Virus record (IMG/VR): IMGVR_UViG_3300032217_000845
Span: 1 to 64,000 of that record
Length of the DNA stretch: 64,000 bases
Strand: one strand, 5' to 3'
Source: a virus
A model generated the notes under the pieces. That model made no database searches. It saw only the letters and a list, made by a program, of their open reading frames with translations, and was not told where the DNA came from. The translations under genes and the position numbers were made by a program. Shown in pieces: positions 8,462 through 17,926 of the stretch (position 1 is the first letter of the stretch; each line of letters starts with the position of its first letter).

Positions 8462-10274
8462 ACTTTGCTCCCCAATTTTCTAGTGGGCCGTCAACATCAG
8501 CAGTAAGAGGTACTGCCCAACCTTCGCGTGTAGTCATGCACTCACGGACAATACGTTGAATCTCTTCTGCATCTTCTCGTGGTGCGTTGAGCACAATCTC
8601 GTCATGCACTGGGACAATCAAAAGCTCTGTAAGGTCTGCTTGGTCAAGTTTGATTAGGTTCGACTTGAACACCTCGGCGGCACCACCTTGAATTAGGTAG
8701 TTGACCAAAGTGTAAACACGGTCTTCATCACAAGGTAAGCGGCGACCAGTCCAAGTATTTACATAGCCTTGACCCTCTGCTTTAAGGCGACGCATTCCGA
8801 TGTCTTCTACTTTCTTCTGGAACAAAGCCATTCCAGGGAATCGCTCGTCAAAAGCATTTGATACGGAACGCATCTGGTCTTCTGGCACACCTGCGGTAAG
8901 AGCTTGCTTAGCAACACCTGCACCATATAGACGTCCATAAACTACACCTTTAATTAGACCACGACGTTTATCGGACTTCTGCATCGTTGGGTCTTGGTAA
9001 ATCTCGCGGCCAATCTCTGTGAACGGGTCAGAACCAGTTGCATCAGCAAGGTTGAATAGGTTGATTAAATTTTCATCCTGAGACATAGAAGAGAACATGC
9101 GGAACTCAACTTGGTCGAGGTCGGAAGTGATAATTACGTGGTCATCGTCTTTAGGCAAGAACGCACGGCGCACTGTGTCGTCACCTTTTGGAAGAGTTTG
9201 TAGTGCTGGGTTTTGGATAGACATACGACCGGTTCGGGCACCAAGAGTCTTTACAGACGGGTGCACGAATCCATTTACGTTGTCATTGATGAAGTTAGAG
9301 AAGTAGGTAGACGCAAGTTTGTCTGCCTTACGCTGCTTGAGTGCGGTGGATGCAAGTTCTTGAACCTGCGGTGAGCCGTCTCGAACTAAAAGCTTTAGCT
9401 GGTCTGCGGATGCAGACTTGGCACCGCTTGGTGTGGTCTCAGTAATTACCGCACCTAGTGCTTCAAACTGACGAACTAGTTGAGCGTTGCTAGTGATAGA
9501 CAAGCCACTGTAGTTAGCTTTTGCCCAGTCTTTAACTTGCTCTGTGTACTGCACTAGTTCGTCATACTTCTTCTTTGAGTAGTCAAGGTCTAGACGAGCT
9601 CCATTGAGTTCCATGCGGGTAACAATGCGACGGGTGTTCATCTCAAGTTCGTAAGCACGAGAGTATGGCTGACCGGGTCCGCACTTTTCCCAGAACATCT
9701 CCCATAGACGCATAGTAAGAATTGGGTCGAGGGCACCATATGCCCAGTAAGGCTGATAGTTGATGGGGACTGTCCCCCAAGTCCAGCCATTCTTGACAAG
9801 TCCTTCGTCAAGCTGTCCTTGTAGAGCAGCAGCCTGGGGGTCCACATACTGTGAGGTGAGTCGCTTTAGTGCTCCTGAACCTAGCGGGTCAATCAGGTGA
9901 GCCATAATCATGGTGTCGTGAGCACGCTCCCATGGCATTTTCCAGCGGGACTGGACATCAAACCAACGAGCTTCGAATGCGATGTTGTGGCAGACTAGTG
10001 GACCATCAAACTTATCCATTGCTTCATAAAAAACACCATTCCATTCGTCCCATGGAATTGACCAACCAGTTTGACCATCGCCAACTTGAACTAGACGCAT
10101 GCGTCCATGCCAAGGAGATAATGCGTCTTCACGCTTACCACCTGGAAGTTCTCCAGTTTCGATGTCAACTGCAATTGCATTGTGAGGGCGGCGTTCGCCC
10201 AGCCAATTGATAAATTGTTGTGCTTGGTCTACGCTATCCACCAGCTCTAGTCTGATGTCGCCAAGTCCGGTCAT
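8454..10274 (-). CDS. polA: DNA polymerase I (family A), without 5' nuclease domain
   Basis: 606 aa. The 3'-5' exonuclease motif I (AVDIETG, Asp37/Glu39) is intact. Polymerase motif A (TSDLDQVEFRM), motif B (KRRGLIKGVVYGRLYGAG) and motif C (VPVHDEIVLNAP) follow. The N-terminal 5' nuclease of bacterial PolA is absent, as in many phage replicative polymerases. The stop overlaps the RuvC-like gene start, and upstream are small unknown genes. It is the main replicative polymerase candidate of the phage, working with the primase/helicase at 14389. Confidence 0.95.
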   Translation of the reverse strand: MTGLGDIRLELVDSVDQAQQFINWLGERRPHNAIAVDIETGELPGGKREDALSPWHGRMRLVQVGDGQTGWSIPWDEWNGVFYEAMDKFDGPLVCHNIAFEARWFDVQSRWKMPWERAHDTMIMAHLIDPLGSGALKRLTSQYVDPQAAALQGQLDEGLVKNGWTWGTVPINYQPYWAYGALDPILTMRLWEMFWEKCGPGQPYSRAYELEMNTRRIVTRMELNGARLDLDYSKKKYDELVQYTEQVKDWAKANYSGLSITSNAQLVRQFEALGAVITETTPSGAKSASADQLKLLVRDGSPQVQELASTALKQRKADKLASTYFSNFINDNVNGFVHPSVKTLGARTGRMSIQNPALQTLPKGDDTVRRAFLPKDDDHVIITSDLDQVEFRMFSSMSQDENLINLFNLADATGSDPFTEIGREIYQDPTMQKSDKRRGLIKGVVYGRLYGAGVAKQALTAGVPEDQMRSVSNAFDERFPGMALFQKKVEDIGMRRLKAEGQGYVNTWTGRRLPCDEDRVYTLVNYLIQGGAAEVFKSNLIKLDQADLTELLIVPVHDEIVLNAPREDAEEIQRIVRECMTTREGWAVPLTADVDGPLENWGAKYV

Positions 10275-10354
10275 CTATGTCCTTAGTGTCATTGTGTTTT
10301 TTGTACTCTATCAGAACTCTGTTCTGAATGCAACTCTGCTTAGCTACTGCATGT

Positions 10355-10825
10355 TTACGGAATAATCTCAAACTTGTAGATTTCTGAAATCTTTTCATCA
10401 TGCTTGGATGCCTCTTCAAGTAGACGTTGAGCAACATTAGTTAAGTAACGAGCACCGCCATCGTCATACTTATAAAGAGCGTCTAAGACCGCGGTTGGCT
10501 CGTCGCTAACCTGAGCCCAGTATCTGTGCTTCTCTGGAAACACTAGCTCTGCTTCTTGAGTAGGCTTGCATTCTTCGCATGGCAAAGCATCCTTGTGCAG
10601 CTCTTCAAAACTTATCTCAGTAAGGCTGTATCTCTTAACTAGTACGCAGCTTGAGCCGTGAAATACTAGAGATACACCAATTCTAGAAAGTATGTATGAG
10701 CCACTCTCGGTGCGATAAAGTTCAAACTCAATCCATCGGGTTGAGCCCTTACGCCATGACGAAGACTTGCCTAGTAACTTTCCGTTAAATTGGAGTGTCC
10801 TCGCTCCATCTTTAACTTCAATCAC
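10355..10825 (-). CDS. Hypothetical protein (156 aa)
   Basis: Unrecognised protein with beta-rich first half (TLQFNGKLLGKSSSWRKGSTRWIEFELYR), a single CEEC-type cysteine pair near residue 83, and a helical C-terminal half. Its start overlaps the end of the 64-aa coiled-coil gene by 4 bp. Confidence 0.55.
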   Translation of the reverse strand: MIEVKDGARTLQFNGKLLGKSSSWRKGSTRWIEFELYRTESGSYILSRIGVSLVFHGSSCVLVKRYSLTEISFEELHKDALPCEECKPTQEAELVFPEKHRYWAQVSDEPTAVLDALYKYDDGGARYLTNVAQRLLEEASKHDEKISEIYKFEIIP

Positions 10826-11016
10826 TTTTGGTCCTTGGCGTCCTTGTCCTTGGTAGCAGTTAGCTTGTCTAGTTCGGCCTGCAGCAATTCGTTACGCTGA
10901 CGCTCTAGGTTTAAAGCAGCTTCTAGCTCTGCATTTAAGCTGACTGAGCGTGATAACTGCTCTCTGGTAATCTGTAGAACTGCGGTTACATACTCTACGT
11001 TTTGTGTCTCTGACAT
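10822..11016 (-). CDS. Small coiled-coil protein (64 aa)
   Basis: Residues 20-55 form a heptad-rich helix (LNAELEAALNLERQRNELLQ) followed by a charged Lys/Asp tail. Coupled by a 4-bp overlap to the 156-aa gene, so the two products may interact. No enzymatic motif. Confidence 0.55.
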   Translation of the reverse strand: MSETQNVEYVTAVLQITREQLSRSVSLNAELEAALNLERQRNELLQAELDKLTATKDKDAKDQK

Positions 11017-11057
11017 TTGTCTCTCCTGTTTATTGGGGTATATCTATGATACACCTA

Positions 11058-11477
11058 TTACTTGTAGCCCATTCGATTTTTGATATCGGTGGTGCTGATT
11101 CCCTCTGTGTAAGGGACATATATTAAGCCTATACCACGTTTGTCAAGCCAATCTTGAGTAAACCCCATTTGTAGGTAGTAATCTTTCCTGGCCCAGTCGG
11201 AGCCGATGATTATGTAATCTGGATGAACCATCTCGATTGCTATCTTGGAATCAGTCCCGCCTACATTTGGCACTACCTGGTCTACCCAGCGGCATGCTAG
11301 TAAAGCTTCTTTACGTTCTTCATAGCTTAGGATTGGCGGTCTACCTTTATAAGATTCGATAAACTCGTCAGTATTTAGGGCTACTACCACTATTCCAATC
11401 TCGGCAGCACGCTTTAGAAGCCTGTAGTGGCCTTTGTGTGGGAGGTCGAAAGTTCCTCCTGTGTAGACTATTGGCAC
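11058..11477 (-). CDS. Cytidylyltransferase-like nucleotidyltransferase (TagD family)
   Basis: GGTFDLPHKGHYRLLKRA contains the HxGH signature of the nucleotidyltransferase superfamily, and EGISTTDIKNRM is the matching ISTT-xI-xxR motif. Size (139 aa) equals glycerol-3-phosphate cytidylyltransferases, which make CDP-activated intermediates for surface polymers. It overlaps the start region of a glycosyltransferase-like gene by one base, suggesting a shared glycan-modifying role. The acceptor substrate is not predictable from sequence alone. Confidence 0.8.
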   Translation of the reverse strand: MPIVYTGGTFDLPHKGHYRLLKRAAEIGIVVVALNTDEFIESYKGRPPILSYEERKEALLACRWVDQVVPNVGGTDSKIAIEMVHPDYIIIGSDWARKDYYLQMGFTQDWLDKRGIGLIYVPYTEGISTTDIKNRMGYK

Positions 11478-12295
11478 TAGATATCCAACTCTTCTATGCT
11501 AGATGCGTTTAGGTATATGCTCAAAGGCTCTACTTTTTCTGGACTATTAGTTCGTACTTTTTGAAAAAACGCGTTATACACGTGTCGAGCTTGACGAGGG
11601 TCCGAGCCTTTTAGAAAAATATAATCAGCAAAAGCGTCCATAACTTTTGCTCCTTCTTTATTTCCGTCTGTATTGTAGCTACTTCCTACTACTGTTGTAA
11701 CTGGGAAGTTTAAGTCTTTATAGACTTTTTTATTACTAAGAATTGCCCATGTGCAGTAGACAACGTCAATAGAGTGTCCAGAATGCATTGTATCAAAGTT
11801 CATAATCCCTTTTGCGAGCATCCACTCATAAAAACCTAAAACTTGAAGAGCAAGTTCTCGCCTCAGCATAACTATGGTTCCGTCAATATGGATGCTTAAA
11901 TGAAGATTGCTGTGCTTACTTGACTCCATTATTGAGGTAGTTCTAGAATCAGGTCCTGTCCAGATTAGGTTTGGTCCAAGCACCCAAATATTATTATCCT
12001 GCTCCATTAGCTCGGTCAGTCTATTGGTCATTTCGGCGTGACTATCTGTAAACGCATCTCCTGCGTTGAACGAAAAGAGTAGATGGTCTGTATTTTTGAA
12101 GTCTTTGAGTGCGTTGTAAAAGTGTCCGTAGTATCTAACTTTCTCTGCTACTACCCAGTTGCGTCTCTCCTCTGGATTGCTAGTAACGTCAAAAGCAAGA
12201 AAGTCTAGTCCAGCCTTTGTAAGTTGTCTATCAATTTCTACAGAGTTGTGAAGCATTTCGTCCCAGGCTACGAAGTAGGTTTTGCTAGTTGCCAC
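11477..12295 (-). CDS. Putative glycosyltransferase (GT-A-like)
   Basis: The 272-aa protein has a beta-alpha N terminus, an acidic LLFSFNAGDAF motif that could play the DxD metal role, and a mid-section (LHLSIHIDGTIVMLRRELAL) of the kind seen in phage GT-A enzymes. It is sandwiched with one-base overlaps between the nucleotidyltransferase and the phosphoesterase genes. Assignment rests on pattern and neighbourhood. Confidence 0.45.
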   Translation of the reverse strand: MATSKTYFVAWDEMLHNSVEIDRQLTKAGLDFLAFDVTSNPEERRNWVVAEKVRYYGHFYNALKDFKNTDHLLFSFNAGDAFTDSHAEMTNRLTELMEQDNNIWVLGPNLIWTGPDSRTTSIMESSKHSNLHLSIHIDGTIVMLRRELALQVLGFYEWMLAKGIMNFDTMHSGHSIDVVYCTWAILSNKKVYKDLNFPVTTVVGSSYNTDGNKEGAKVMDAFADYIFLKGSDPRQARHVYNAFFQKVRTNSPEKVEPLSIYLNASSIEELDI

Positions 12296-13491
12296 TACAA
12301 CCTCACTGGGAGAACGCTTAAGTGCTCTCTTGGGTCGAAACTACCGCCAATGACCATTGTTAAGAGGCCAGGTTTTGATTCCATACCTGCACGGTCGCGG
12401 AACCATTCGCTTCCAGGGTCAGTGGTCGGAGCCTGTACCCAGAATCGCTGACTGATATCCATGCACTTAAAGTTGTGGAAATGCCCAGATACCCAGACGT
12501 CTGCGTTACCTAAAGCTGTCTGTCCAGCAGCCTGATTTGCTAGGTACTTTAGCGGGTCACGAGATTGGTGTCCGTGGAATAGTCCAAGCATGCAGCCGTC
12601 AATGTCTACAGTTAAAGTTTGATGTCCCGATGCTGGGTAGCGAAACTCGATGTGTTGCAGTGCCGGGTTCTCTGCACAGGCATCTTGAACTGCTGAGGCA
12701 ATCTCAACATTCCATCCGTCTGCTGGGTCAGCGGCAACTTGACGAGTTACCTCGTCGTGGTTTCCGTTAATTACTGGAACTATCATGCGTTCGGCTAGAG
12801 GAGCAAAAGCTTTAATCTGTGCCATGAGCAGTCGACGTGCAACACGCACCTGTTCAGTGAGTCCAAGGTCAGATGATGCTTGGCCTTGTAGACGTCCACC
12901 CTGTGACACGATTCCTTCTACGTGGTCGCCTGGAAGCCCTAAAACAAGTCCACCAATAGATAAGCCTTGTTTGACTAGCATCTTCTGACGTTCTACGGCT
13001 GCTTCAGTAAGATGCAGGATGCGGGCTACTGATTGCTCGGTGCCTTGACCGTTTGCCTTCTTACCAATCTGCTGGTCGCTAGGGAATACTGCGTAAGAAC
13101 CATCTCCAGTTGCAGCTTTTAATCCACGCTCTGGACGCCACTTCTTAATCTCGTCTACGAGCTTTTCTGCATCTAAGCGGTCAGCAAGTGCAACTTTTGC
13201 TGGTACAACATTGACTCGAAGGGACTCAAGATATTCGCCATCATACTTCTGCCACTTACCTCTACGTACCGATGTAACTTCCCAGTCGTCTGGATTCAAG
13301 TCAAAGTCAACTAGAATCTGACGAGCGTCTTGAGGCTGCCCTGGGGTATGTGGTTCAGAAATAATAAAACCACCAGAAAGGTCATCAACATCCATACGTG
13401 GACGCCAAGATTCTGGTGTGTTTAGGTTTTTGATGTCTGACCCGGATTTACCCGGGCTGACTAACTTGTCAAACTTATCTGAGAGGCTCAT
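12295..13491 (-). CDS. Calcineurin-like metallophosphoesterase
   Basis: Metal-binding motifs appear in order: SDQQIG (D-x-Q/H) near 147, GLPGDHVEG near 201, INGNHDE near 247 and SGHFHNFK near 346. This is the dimetal phosphoesterase fold used by SbcD/Mre11 nucleases and phage metallophosphatases. The first 120 residues are a phage-specific N-terminal extension. The gene overlaps the upstream small DNA-binding-like gene by 4 bp. Likely a nuclease/phosphatase in DNA metabolism. Confidence 0.82.
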   Translation of the reverse strand: MSLSDKFDKLVSPGKSGSDIKNLNTPESWRPRMDVDDLSGGFIISEPHTPGQPQDARQILVDFDLNPDDWEVTSVRRGKWQKYDGEYLESLRVNVVPAKVALADRLDAEKLVDEIKKWRPERGLKAATGDGSYAVFPSDQQIGKKANGQGTEQSVARILHLTEAAVERQKMLVKQGLSIGGLVLGLPGDHVEGIVSQGGRLQGQASSDLGLTEQVRVARRLLMAQIKAFAPLAERMIVPVINGNHDEVTRQVAADPADGWNVEIASAVQDACAENPALQHIEFRYPASGHQTLTVDIDGCMLGLFHGHQSRDPLKYLANQAAGQTALGNADVWVSGHFHNFKCMDISQRFWVQAPTTDPGSEWFRDRAGMESKPGLLTMVIGGSFDPREHLSVLPVRL

Positions 13492-13760
13492 TCGCTAGTC
13501 TTTCTGCTGCAGCCGCACTCGGCTCTACGGTGTCGGTCTACTGCACTATTAGATGTGTCAAAACCCTCTTCGCGAAGAACTCTGGCAATAGTTGCGTTGT
13601 TCAAACGATTAGGGGTATCTTCGGGCGTGTCAAGCATCTCTTTGAGAGCTTTTCGGTCATCTTCGGAAAGTTGAGTGCCGTGGATGATTGAGCCAATTTT
13701 GCACAGTGATGCGCGTTTAGGTGCATTGCTAGCTTCTGCTAGCTTGTCTGCAAGCGACAT
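13488..13760 (-). CDS. Small helix-turn-helix-like protein
   Basis: I chose the internal ATG at 13760 (90 aa): on the coding strand it is preceded by GAAAGGAACGTT, a good ribosome binding site, while the longer frame starting at 13790 has none. LNNATIARVLREEGFDTSNSAVDRHRR looks like a helix-turn-helix with a basic recognition helix. The C terminus is CGCSRK. Likely a small DNA-binding protein at the head of the operon. Confidence 0.6.
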   Translation of the reverse strand: MSLADKLAEASNAPKRASLCKIGSIIHGTQLSEDDRKALKEMLDTPEDTPNRLNNATIARVLREEGFDTSNSAVDRHRRAECGCSRKTSE

Positions 13761-13829
13761 AACGTTCCTTTCGTACTTCGTCTTTGTCATTTGTAATTCT
13801 ACTACAGCTAGTTGCTATTTGTGTCTTAT

Positions 13830-14192
13830 CTAACTAGCTTTTTTTCTAACTCTTTTTTTTGGCATCACTGACACTGATTGTTCTGTTTCATCAACATACA
13901 CAAAAGTTGGGTTATTTGCAATTAAAATCTGCTTGATAAACTTGACTTCAGTTGACGTTTCTTTAGCCATTTCTGATGTTTGATGCACTCGGTCGGCTAG
14001 CGAGCTGCCTCCATTTGGCCAGAGCTGATGCTCGACTCGGTCCAATCTGTCCGAGATAGTGCGACCCTTTTCGTCTAAACCAATCGAGTTGCTGATTGTT
14101 CGTGCTAGTCTATACACAGCAATAATGCCACCAATGATTACACCTAACGCGGTGATTACTGCTGCAGTGGTAAAAATAATGTCTATAGGCAT
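13830..14192 (-). CDS. Single-pass membrane protein (120 aa)
   Basis: Residues 4-27 (IIFTTAAVITALGVIIGGII) form one transmembrane helix. It is followed by a predicted coiled-coil region and a very basic C terminus (PKKRVRKKAS). Architecture is common among small phage membrane proteins of unknown role. It is the first gene leftward from the divergent promoter region at 14193-14388. Confidence 0.6.
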   Translation of the reverse strand: MPIDIIFTTAAVITALGVIIGGIIAVYRLARTISNSIGLDEKGRTISDRLDRVEHQLWPNGGSSLADRVHQTSEMAKETSTEVKFIKQILIANNPTFVYVDETEQSVSVMPKKRVRKKAS

Positions 14193-14334
14193 CGGTTATA
14201 CTGGTATCTCTGGTAGGAGCAATTAGGTTTGCTTCTATAATTCTACCCTAGTAGGGTCGCCCTGATTCGGCAGGTTGTTAGGTCAACCACTCTCGGTCAG
14301 TTTGTGCTTTTGCACACAAAATTGTCGTTTCAAC

Positions 14335-14362
14335 TTGCAATCGGTTTACTTTCGTGTATGCT
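14335..14362 (+). promoter_or_regulatory. Putative promoter of primase/helicase gene
   Basis: TTGCAA (14335-14340), 16-bp spacer, TATGCT (14357-14362), about 27 bp upstream of the ATG. The 14193-14388 gap separates divergent operons; besides this promoter it holds a TTTGTG...CACAAA inverted repeat near 14311-14330. Confidence 0.45.
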
Positions 14363-14388
14363 GATGCCAGTAGATTTTAGGAGAGAAC

Positions 14389-16995
14389 ATGTCGGACTGG
14401 GACTCATCGGGTAACGGAAGATTAGCTAAAGGTGCCGCTTGGTATGCCTCTAAAGGGTGGAGAGTATTGCCATGCCACGGTGTTGCCGAGGGTGGACGAT
14501 GCACATGTAGTCAGCCTCACGGTGAGCCTAAAGATGTGGGTAAGCACCCAGCTATTCGTGAGTGGAATATCAACGCCACTTCTGATTTGTCGACTGTTGC
14601 TGGCTGGTGGGAACGCAATCCTGACTATAACGTTGGTGTTTTTTGTGGACCATCTGGATTCCTTGTAATCGATGTTGACCCTCGCTCTGACGGCCTTGAA
14701 TCATTTGAAAAGTTTGAAGAGCTTCTAGATGGCTCACTTCCTGCAACTGTTGAAGCCGAAACTGGCGAGTACATGCACAAGGGAGTAATTGTTCGTGGAC
14801 GTCACCTCTACTTTAAGTGTGACCCTGAAGAGCAGTTTGTCGGTAACCTCATCAAAAACGGCCTTAAGGGTATTGACATCAAGCACAACGGGTATGTGCT
14901 TATTGCTCCTAGCCGACACTTTTCTGGTACTTCTTATGACTGGAAGCCAGGTCACGCTCCTTGGGAAATGGAGATGGCAGATGCTCCAGAAGAACTTCTA
15001 CAAGCAATCCGTAAGAAGACTCGCCGTGGTACTGGTACTAGTTATGGCGAAGGCAGCTGGGAATGGCTAGGAGAACTGGATTTCAAGGGTGAAAAAGTTG
15101 ACATTCAGAACATGCTTGAAGAGGGCATTAATGAGGGGTCTCGTGCAGTAGACGTTTACAAGCTTGCATGTGCTTTAGCTAACAAGTTTGGTACAAGTCC
15201 TGAATCACAGATGATGATTGAGACAATGATGATTCGTTTCAACCATGAAAAGGTTCGTCCTCCGATGGAACTTGAGGGGCAGAACTCGCTTCTTATGCAC
15301 ACTCGTCGTGCCATTGAGTTTGTAGCTAACAATCCTAAGAGCAATAGACTTTGGCCTGGAATTGACGACTGGGAAAAGGGTCGTCAATGGGCTCAAGATA
15401 TCTCTAGTCCTGAGGTCCAGGCTCAGATTGCTGGTTCAGTGTCTTCTATTCCTAATGTTGTTGGCAATACAATTACTAACCTTGTTGAGTCTGGTATGTC
15501 TTTAGAAGAGGCTACTAGCAACGACAACATTGACATTCCTGATGACCCTGACTCGCTAGATGAATCTAAGGGCGGTCGTCCCGGATTCCGCTCGCTAACT
15601 GATATGGGTAATGGTCGTCGTCTAGTAGATGCTTATGGTTCTGCAATTCGATACACTCCTGGCCTTGGTTGGTTTCGCTGGGATGGTAACTACTGGAAGC
15701 CAGACCTAGAAAGCCTGGAACTGCAAGAGATTGCAAAGAACGTTGCTACTGTTATTGCTGCTGAAGTTAGCAATCACGATGACCAAGATAAGAAGACTGA
15801 AATCTTGAAGTGGGCATATCAGACTAAGTCCAATAGCCGAATCAAGAACATGACTGTCAGTGCCAATTCTGACAAGAGAATCCTTGTCGGTGTTGACCAG
15901 TGGGATAGTGATGACAACTTACTTGGTGTTCAGAATGGTGTTATTGACCTCAAGACTGGCGAACTACTAAAGGGTCAGCCAAACCTATACATTACTCGTC
16001 GTGCGCCAGTTGCTTACACTGCTGGTATTCGTAACCCACGCTGGGAGCAGTTCATTGACTTTGCTACTGGTGGAGATAAAGAACTTCAGGACTGGCTACA
16101 GCGTGCTGTTGGCTACACACTCACAGGTAAGAAAAACCACGACCTTATGTTTCTGGTCTATGGTCCTCCGGGCTCTGGTAAGAACACTTTTGTTGAAGCA
16201 ATCGTTAAAGCACTTGGCACTCAGCAATATTCTTGGCCACTTGACTCTAGCGTTCTTGCTGCTGGAGACGGAGCGGCTAACCGCTCTGATGAATACCACT
16301 GGGCTCAGTTGCGTGGTCGTCGCATGGTTTGGGTTGACGAGCTCCCAGAGTCCGAGCGTCTCAAGGAGAACTCGGTCAAGAAGTTGACTGGTTCATCTGA
16401 AATCTCGGCGCGTTCTCCAGGTGAACAGCCATTTACTTTCCAGGCTCAGGCGAAGTTGTGGGTAACTACTAACCACCGTCCTACTATTACTGATGACGCT
16501 ATGTGGCGTCGTCTACGCCCAATCCCACTTGGTAATGTTCCAGAAAAACCAGACCCAGATTTGAAGGCTTATCTATTTGACCCTGAGGGCGGGCTTCCTT
16601 CGGTATTGGCGTGGGCTGTAGAGGGTGCTATCAAGTACCTAAACTCAAGTGCAAAAGACCCGCTAGCTATGTGTACAGCAGTTGCAGAGGCAGCCTCTGT
16701 ATATCGTAAGAATGAAGACCGTATTGGACTATTTCTTGAGGAAGAGACTGCAGTGTCTGAGGGCACTTCTCTTGGAGTCAAGGCCCTTTACACTATTTAC
16801 AAAATGTGGACTGAAGAACGTGGAGAACGCTCCCTATCTCAGACCAACTTCCAGCGTCGTTTAGCGGACCGTGGAGTCAAGATTGAGGGTCAGGGTTCTC
16901 GTGCCATGATTATCGGTCGTATTATGGTTCCCCGTGCTGTTCCTAGTTCTGAGGTTGACTGGGGTACTGCGACACGCTTTGCTAAGAATTTTTAA
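14389..16995 (+). CDS. Bifunctional primase/polymerase - D5-like SF3 helicase
   Basis: 868 aa. The N-terminal prim-pol domain (about 10-210) has GVFCGPSGFLVIDVDPRSDG with catalytic acidic residues and a downstream His/Lys region. The C-terminal half has the D5_N-like segment, then SF3 helicase Walker A YGPPGSGKNT near 591-599, Walker B VWVDELPES near 645, and the WVTTNHRPTI sensor. Such proteins open and prime phage origins. A ribosome site AGGAGAG precedes the ATG. It starts the short rightward unit and pairs with the polymerase at 8454. Confidence 0.93.
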   Translation: MSDWDSSGNGRLAKGAAWYASKGWRVLPCHGVAEGGRCTCSQPHGEPKDVGKHPAIREWNINATSDLSTVAGWWERNPDYNVGVFCGPSGFLVIDVDPRSDGLESFEKFEELLDGSLPATVEAETGEYMHKGVIVRGRHLYFKCDPEEQFVGNLIKNGLKGIDIKHNGYVLIAPSRHFSGTSYDWKPGHAPWEMEMADAPEELLQAIRKKTRRGTGTSYGEGSWEWLGELDFKGEKVDIQNMLEEGINEGSRAVDVYKLACALANKFGTSPESQMMIETMMIRFNHEKVRPPMELEGQNSLLMHTRRAIEFVANNPKSNRLWPGIDDWEKGRQWAQDISSPEVQAQIAGSVSSIPNVVGNTITNLVESGMSLEEATSNDNIDIPDDPDSLDESKGGRPGFRSLTDMGNGRRLVDAYGSAIRYTPGLGWFRWDGNYWKPDLESLELQEIAKNVATVIAAEVSNHDDQDKKTEILKWAYQTKSNSRIKNMTVSANSDKRILVGVDQWDSDDNLLGVQNGVIDLKTGELLKGQPNLYITRRAPVAYTAGIRNPRWEQFIDFATGGDKELQDWLQRAVGYTLTGKKNHDLMFLVYGPPGSGKNTFVEAIVKALGTQQYSWPLDSSVLAAGDGAANRSDEYHWAQLRGRRMVWVDELPESERLKENSVKKLTGSSEISARSPGEQPFTFQAQAKLWVTTNHRPTITDDAMWRRLRPIPLGNVPEKPDPDLKAYLFDPEGGLPSVLAWAVEGAIKYLNSSAKDPLAMCTAVAEAASVYRKNEDRIGLFLEEETAVSEGTSLGVKALYTIYKMWTEERGERSLSQTNFQRRLADRGVKIEGQGSRAMIIGRIMVPRAVPSSEVDWGTATRFAKNF

Positions 16996-17071
16996 AAACA
17001 CGTCTTCTAAACTGGATTAGACTAAGACATGCTATAGAATACAAGTGTGCACTCTGGGGAGAGGCACAAAT

Positions 17072-17101
17072 GGGGGTTGGTTGTCCCAGCTTCCAACCCC
17101 C
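17072..17101 (+). promoter_or_regulatory. Strong leader hairpin before glycosyltransferase gene
   Basis: GGGGGTTGG (17072-17080) pairs perfectly with CCAACCCCC (17093-17101), with a 12-nt loop. No T-run follows, so it is not a standard terminator. It lies about 20 nt upstream of the ATG at 17123, downstream of a possible -10 TATAGA near 17034, and may stabilise or control the mRNA. Confidence 0.5.
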
Positions 17102-17122
17102 TACTAAATACCTAGGAGAGTT

Positions 17123-17926
17123 ATGAAAATTTGCATCGCAACCCCGATGTATGGCGGAAACGCTAAAAGTATGTATGTTGCATCCCTGATTGAGCTTCTA
17201 AATACATTGGCTACAAACGGTCATCAAGTATTTCAGACTGTAATCACCAATGAAAGCTTGATTACCAGAGCTAGAAACTCTCTTGTTCACGAGTTTCTAA
17301 AGTCAGATGCTGATGCAATCCTTTTCATAGATGCAGACCATGGATTTATTGCTGAGAACATTCTTCGCATGGTTGAGTCTGGTAAAGATTTGATTGGCGG
17401 CATATACCCGATGAAGGCTATCAACTGGGGAAATGTTCGCAAAGCTGCCTTAGCTGGTAAAGAAAATCTAGAAGACTACGCTGGCTATTTTGCTGTCAAC
17501 TTTTTAAGTGAGGCTCAGACGTTTCAATATTACGAGCCGTTCAAAGTTCGTGACGTTGGTACTGGGATGATGTTTATCACTCGTAAAGTGTTTGAAGACT
17601 TAAAGCCTGTATGCAAACAGTACAGAAATAACTCAATTAACAATGGCAAGATTGAAGATGCCTACATTACCGAGTATTTTACAACAATGATTGACCCAGA
17701 TGGTGATGTTCTTTTATCTGAAGACTATGCATTCTGTTATATGTGGCGTCAACTTGGTAATGATGTGTATGCTGCCCCTTGGGTAAGGTTGACCCATGCT
17801 GGTGATTACAACTTTGCTGGCAGCTTCTTGAGCATGTTAGAAGCTAACGAGTGGTCAGATGTACCTAATTCTGTTCCAGTAGATTCTTCACCGTCGTCGG
17901 ATACCACTTCCGAAGATTCTGAGTAG
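17123..17926 (+). CDS. GT-A-fold glycosyltransferase
   Basis: MKICIATPMYGGNAKSMYVASL is a GT-A nucleotide-sugar-binding start, LITRARNSLV follows, and AILFIDADHGF carries the DxD metal motif near residue 73. GTGMMFITRKVF and SEDYAFCYMWRQLG resemble the acceptor side of phage glycosyltransferases. SD GGAGAG precedes the ATG. The last 62 bp overlap the opposing serine recombinase gene, and the tail (SSPSSDTTSEDSE) is low complexity. Likely modifies virion or host glycans; substrate unknown. Confidence 0.75.
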   Translation: MKICIATPMYGGNAKSMYVASLIELLNTLATNGHQVFQTVITNESLITRARNSLVHEFLKSDADAILFIDADHGFIAENILRMVESGKDLIGGIYPMKAINWGNVRKAALAGKENLEDYAGYFAVNFLSEAQTFQYYEPFKVRDVGTGMMFITRKVFEDLKPVCKQYRNNSINNGKIEDAYITEYFTTMIDPDGDVLLSEDYAFCYMWRQLGNDVYAAPWVRLTHAGDYNFAGSFLSMLEANEWSDVPNSVPVDSSPSSDTTSEDSE

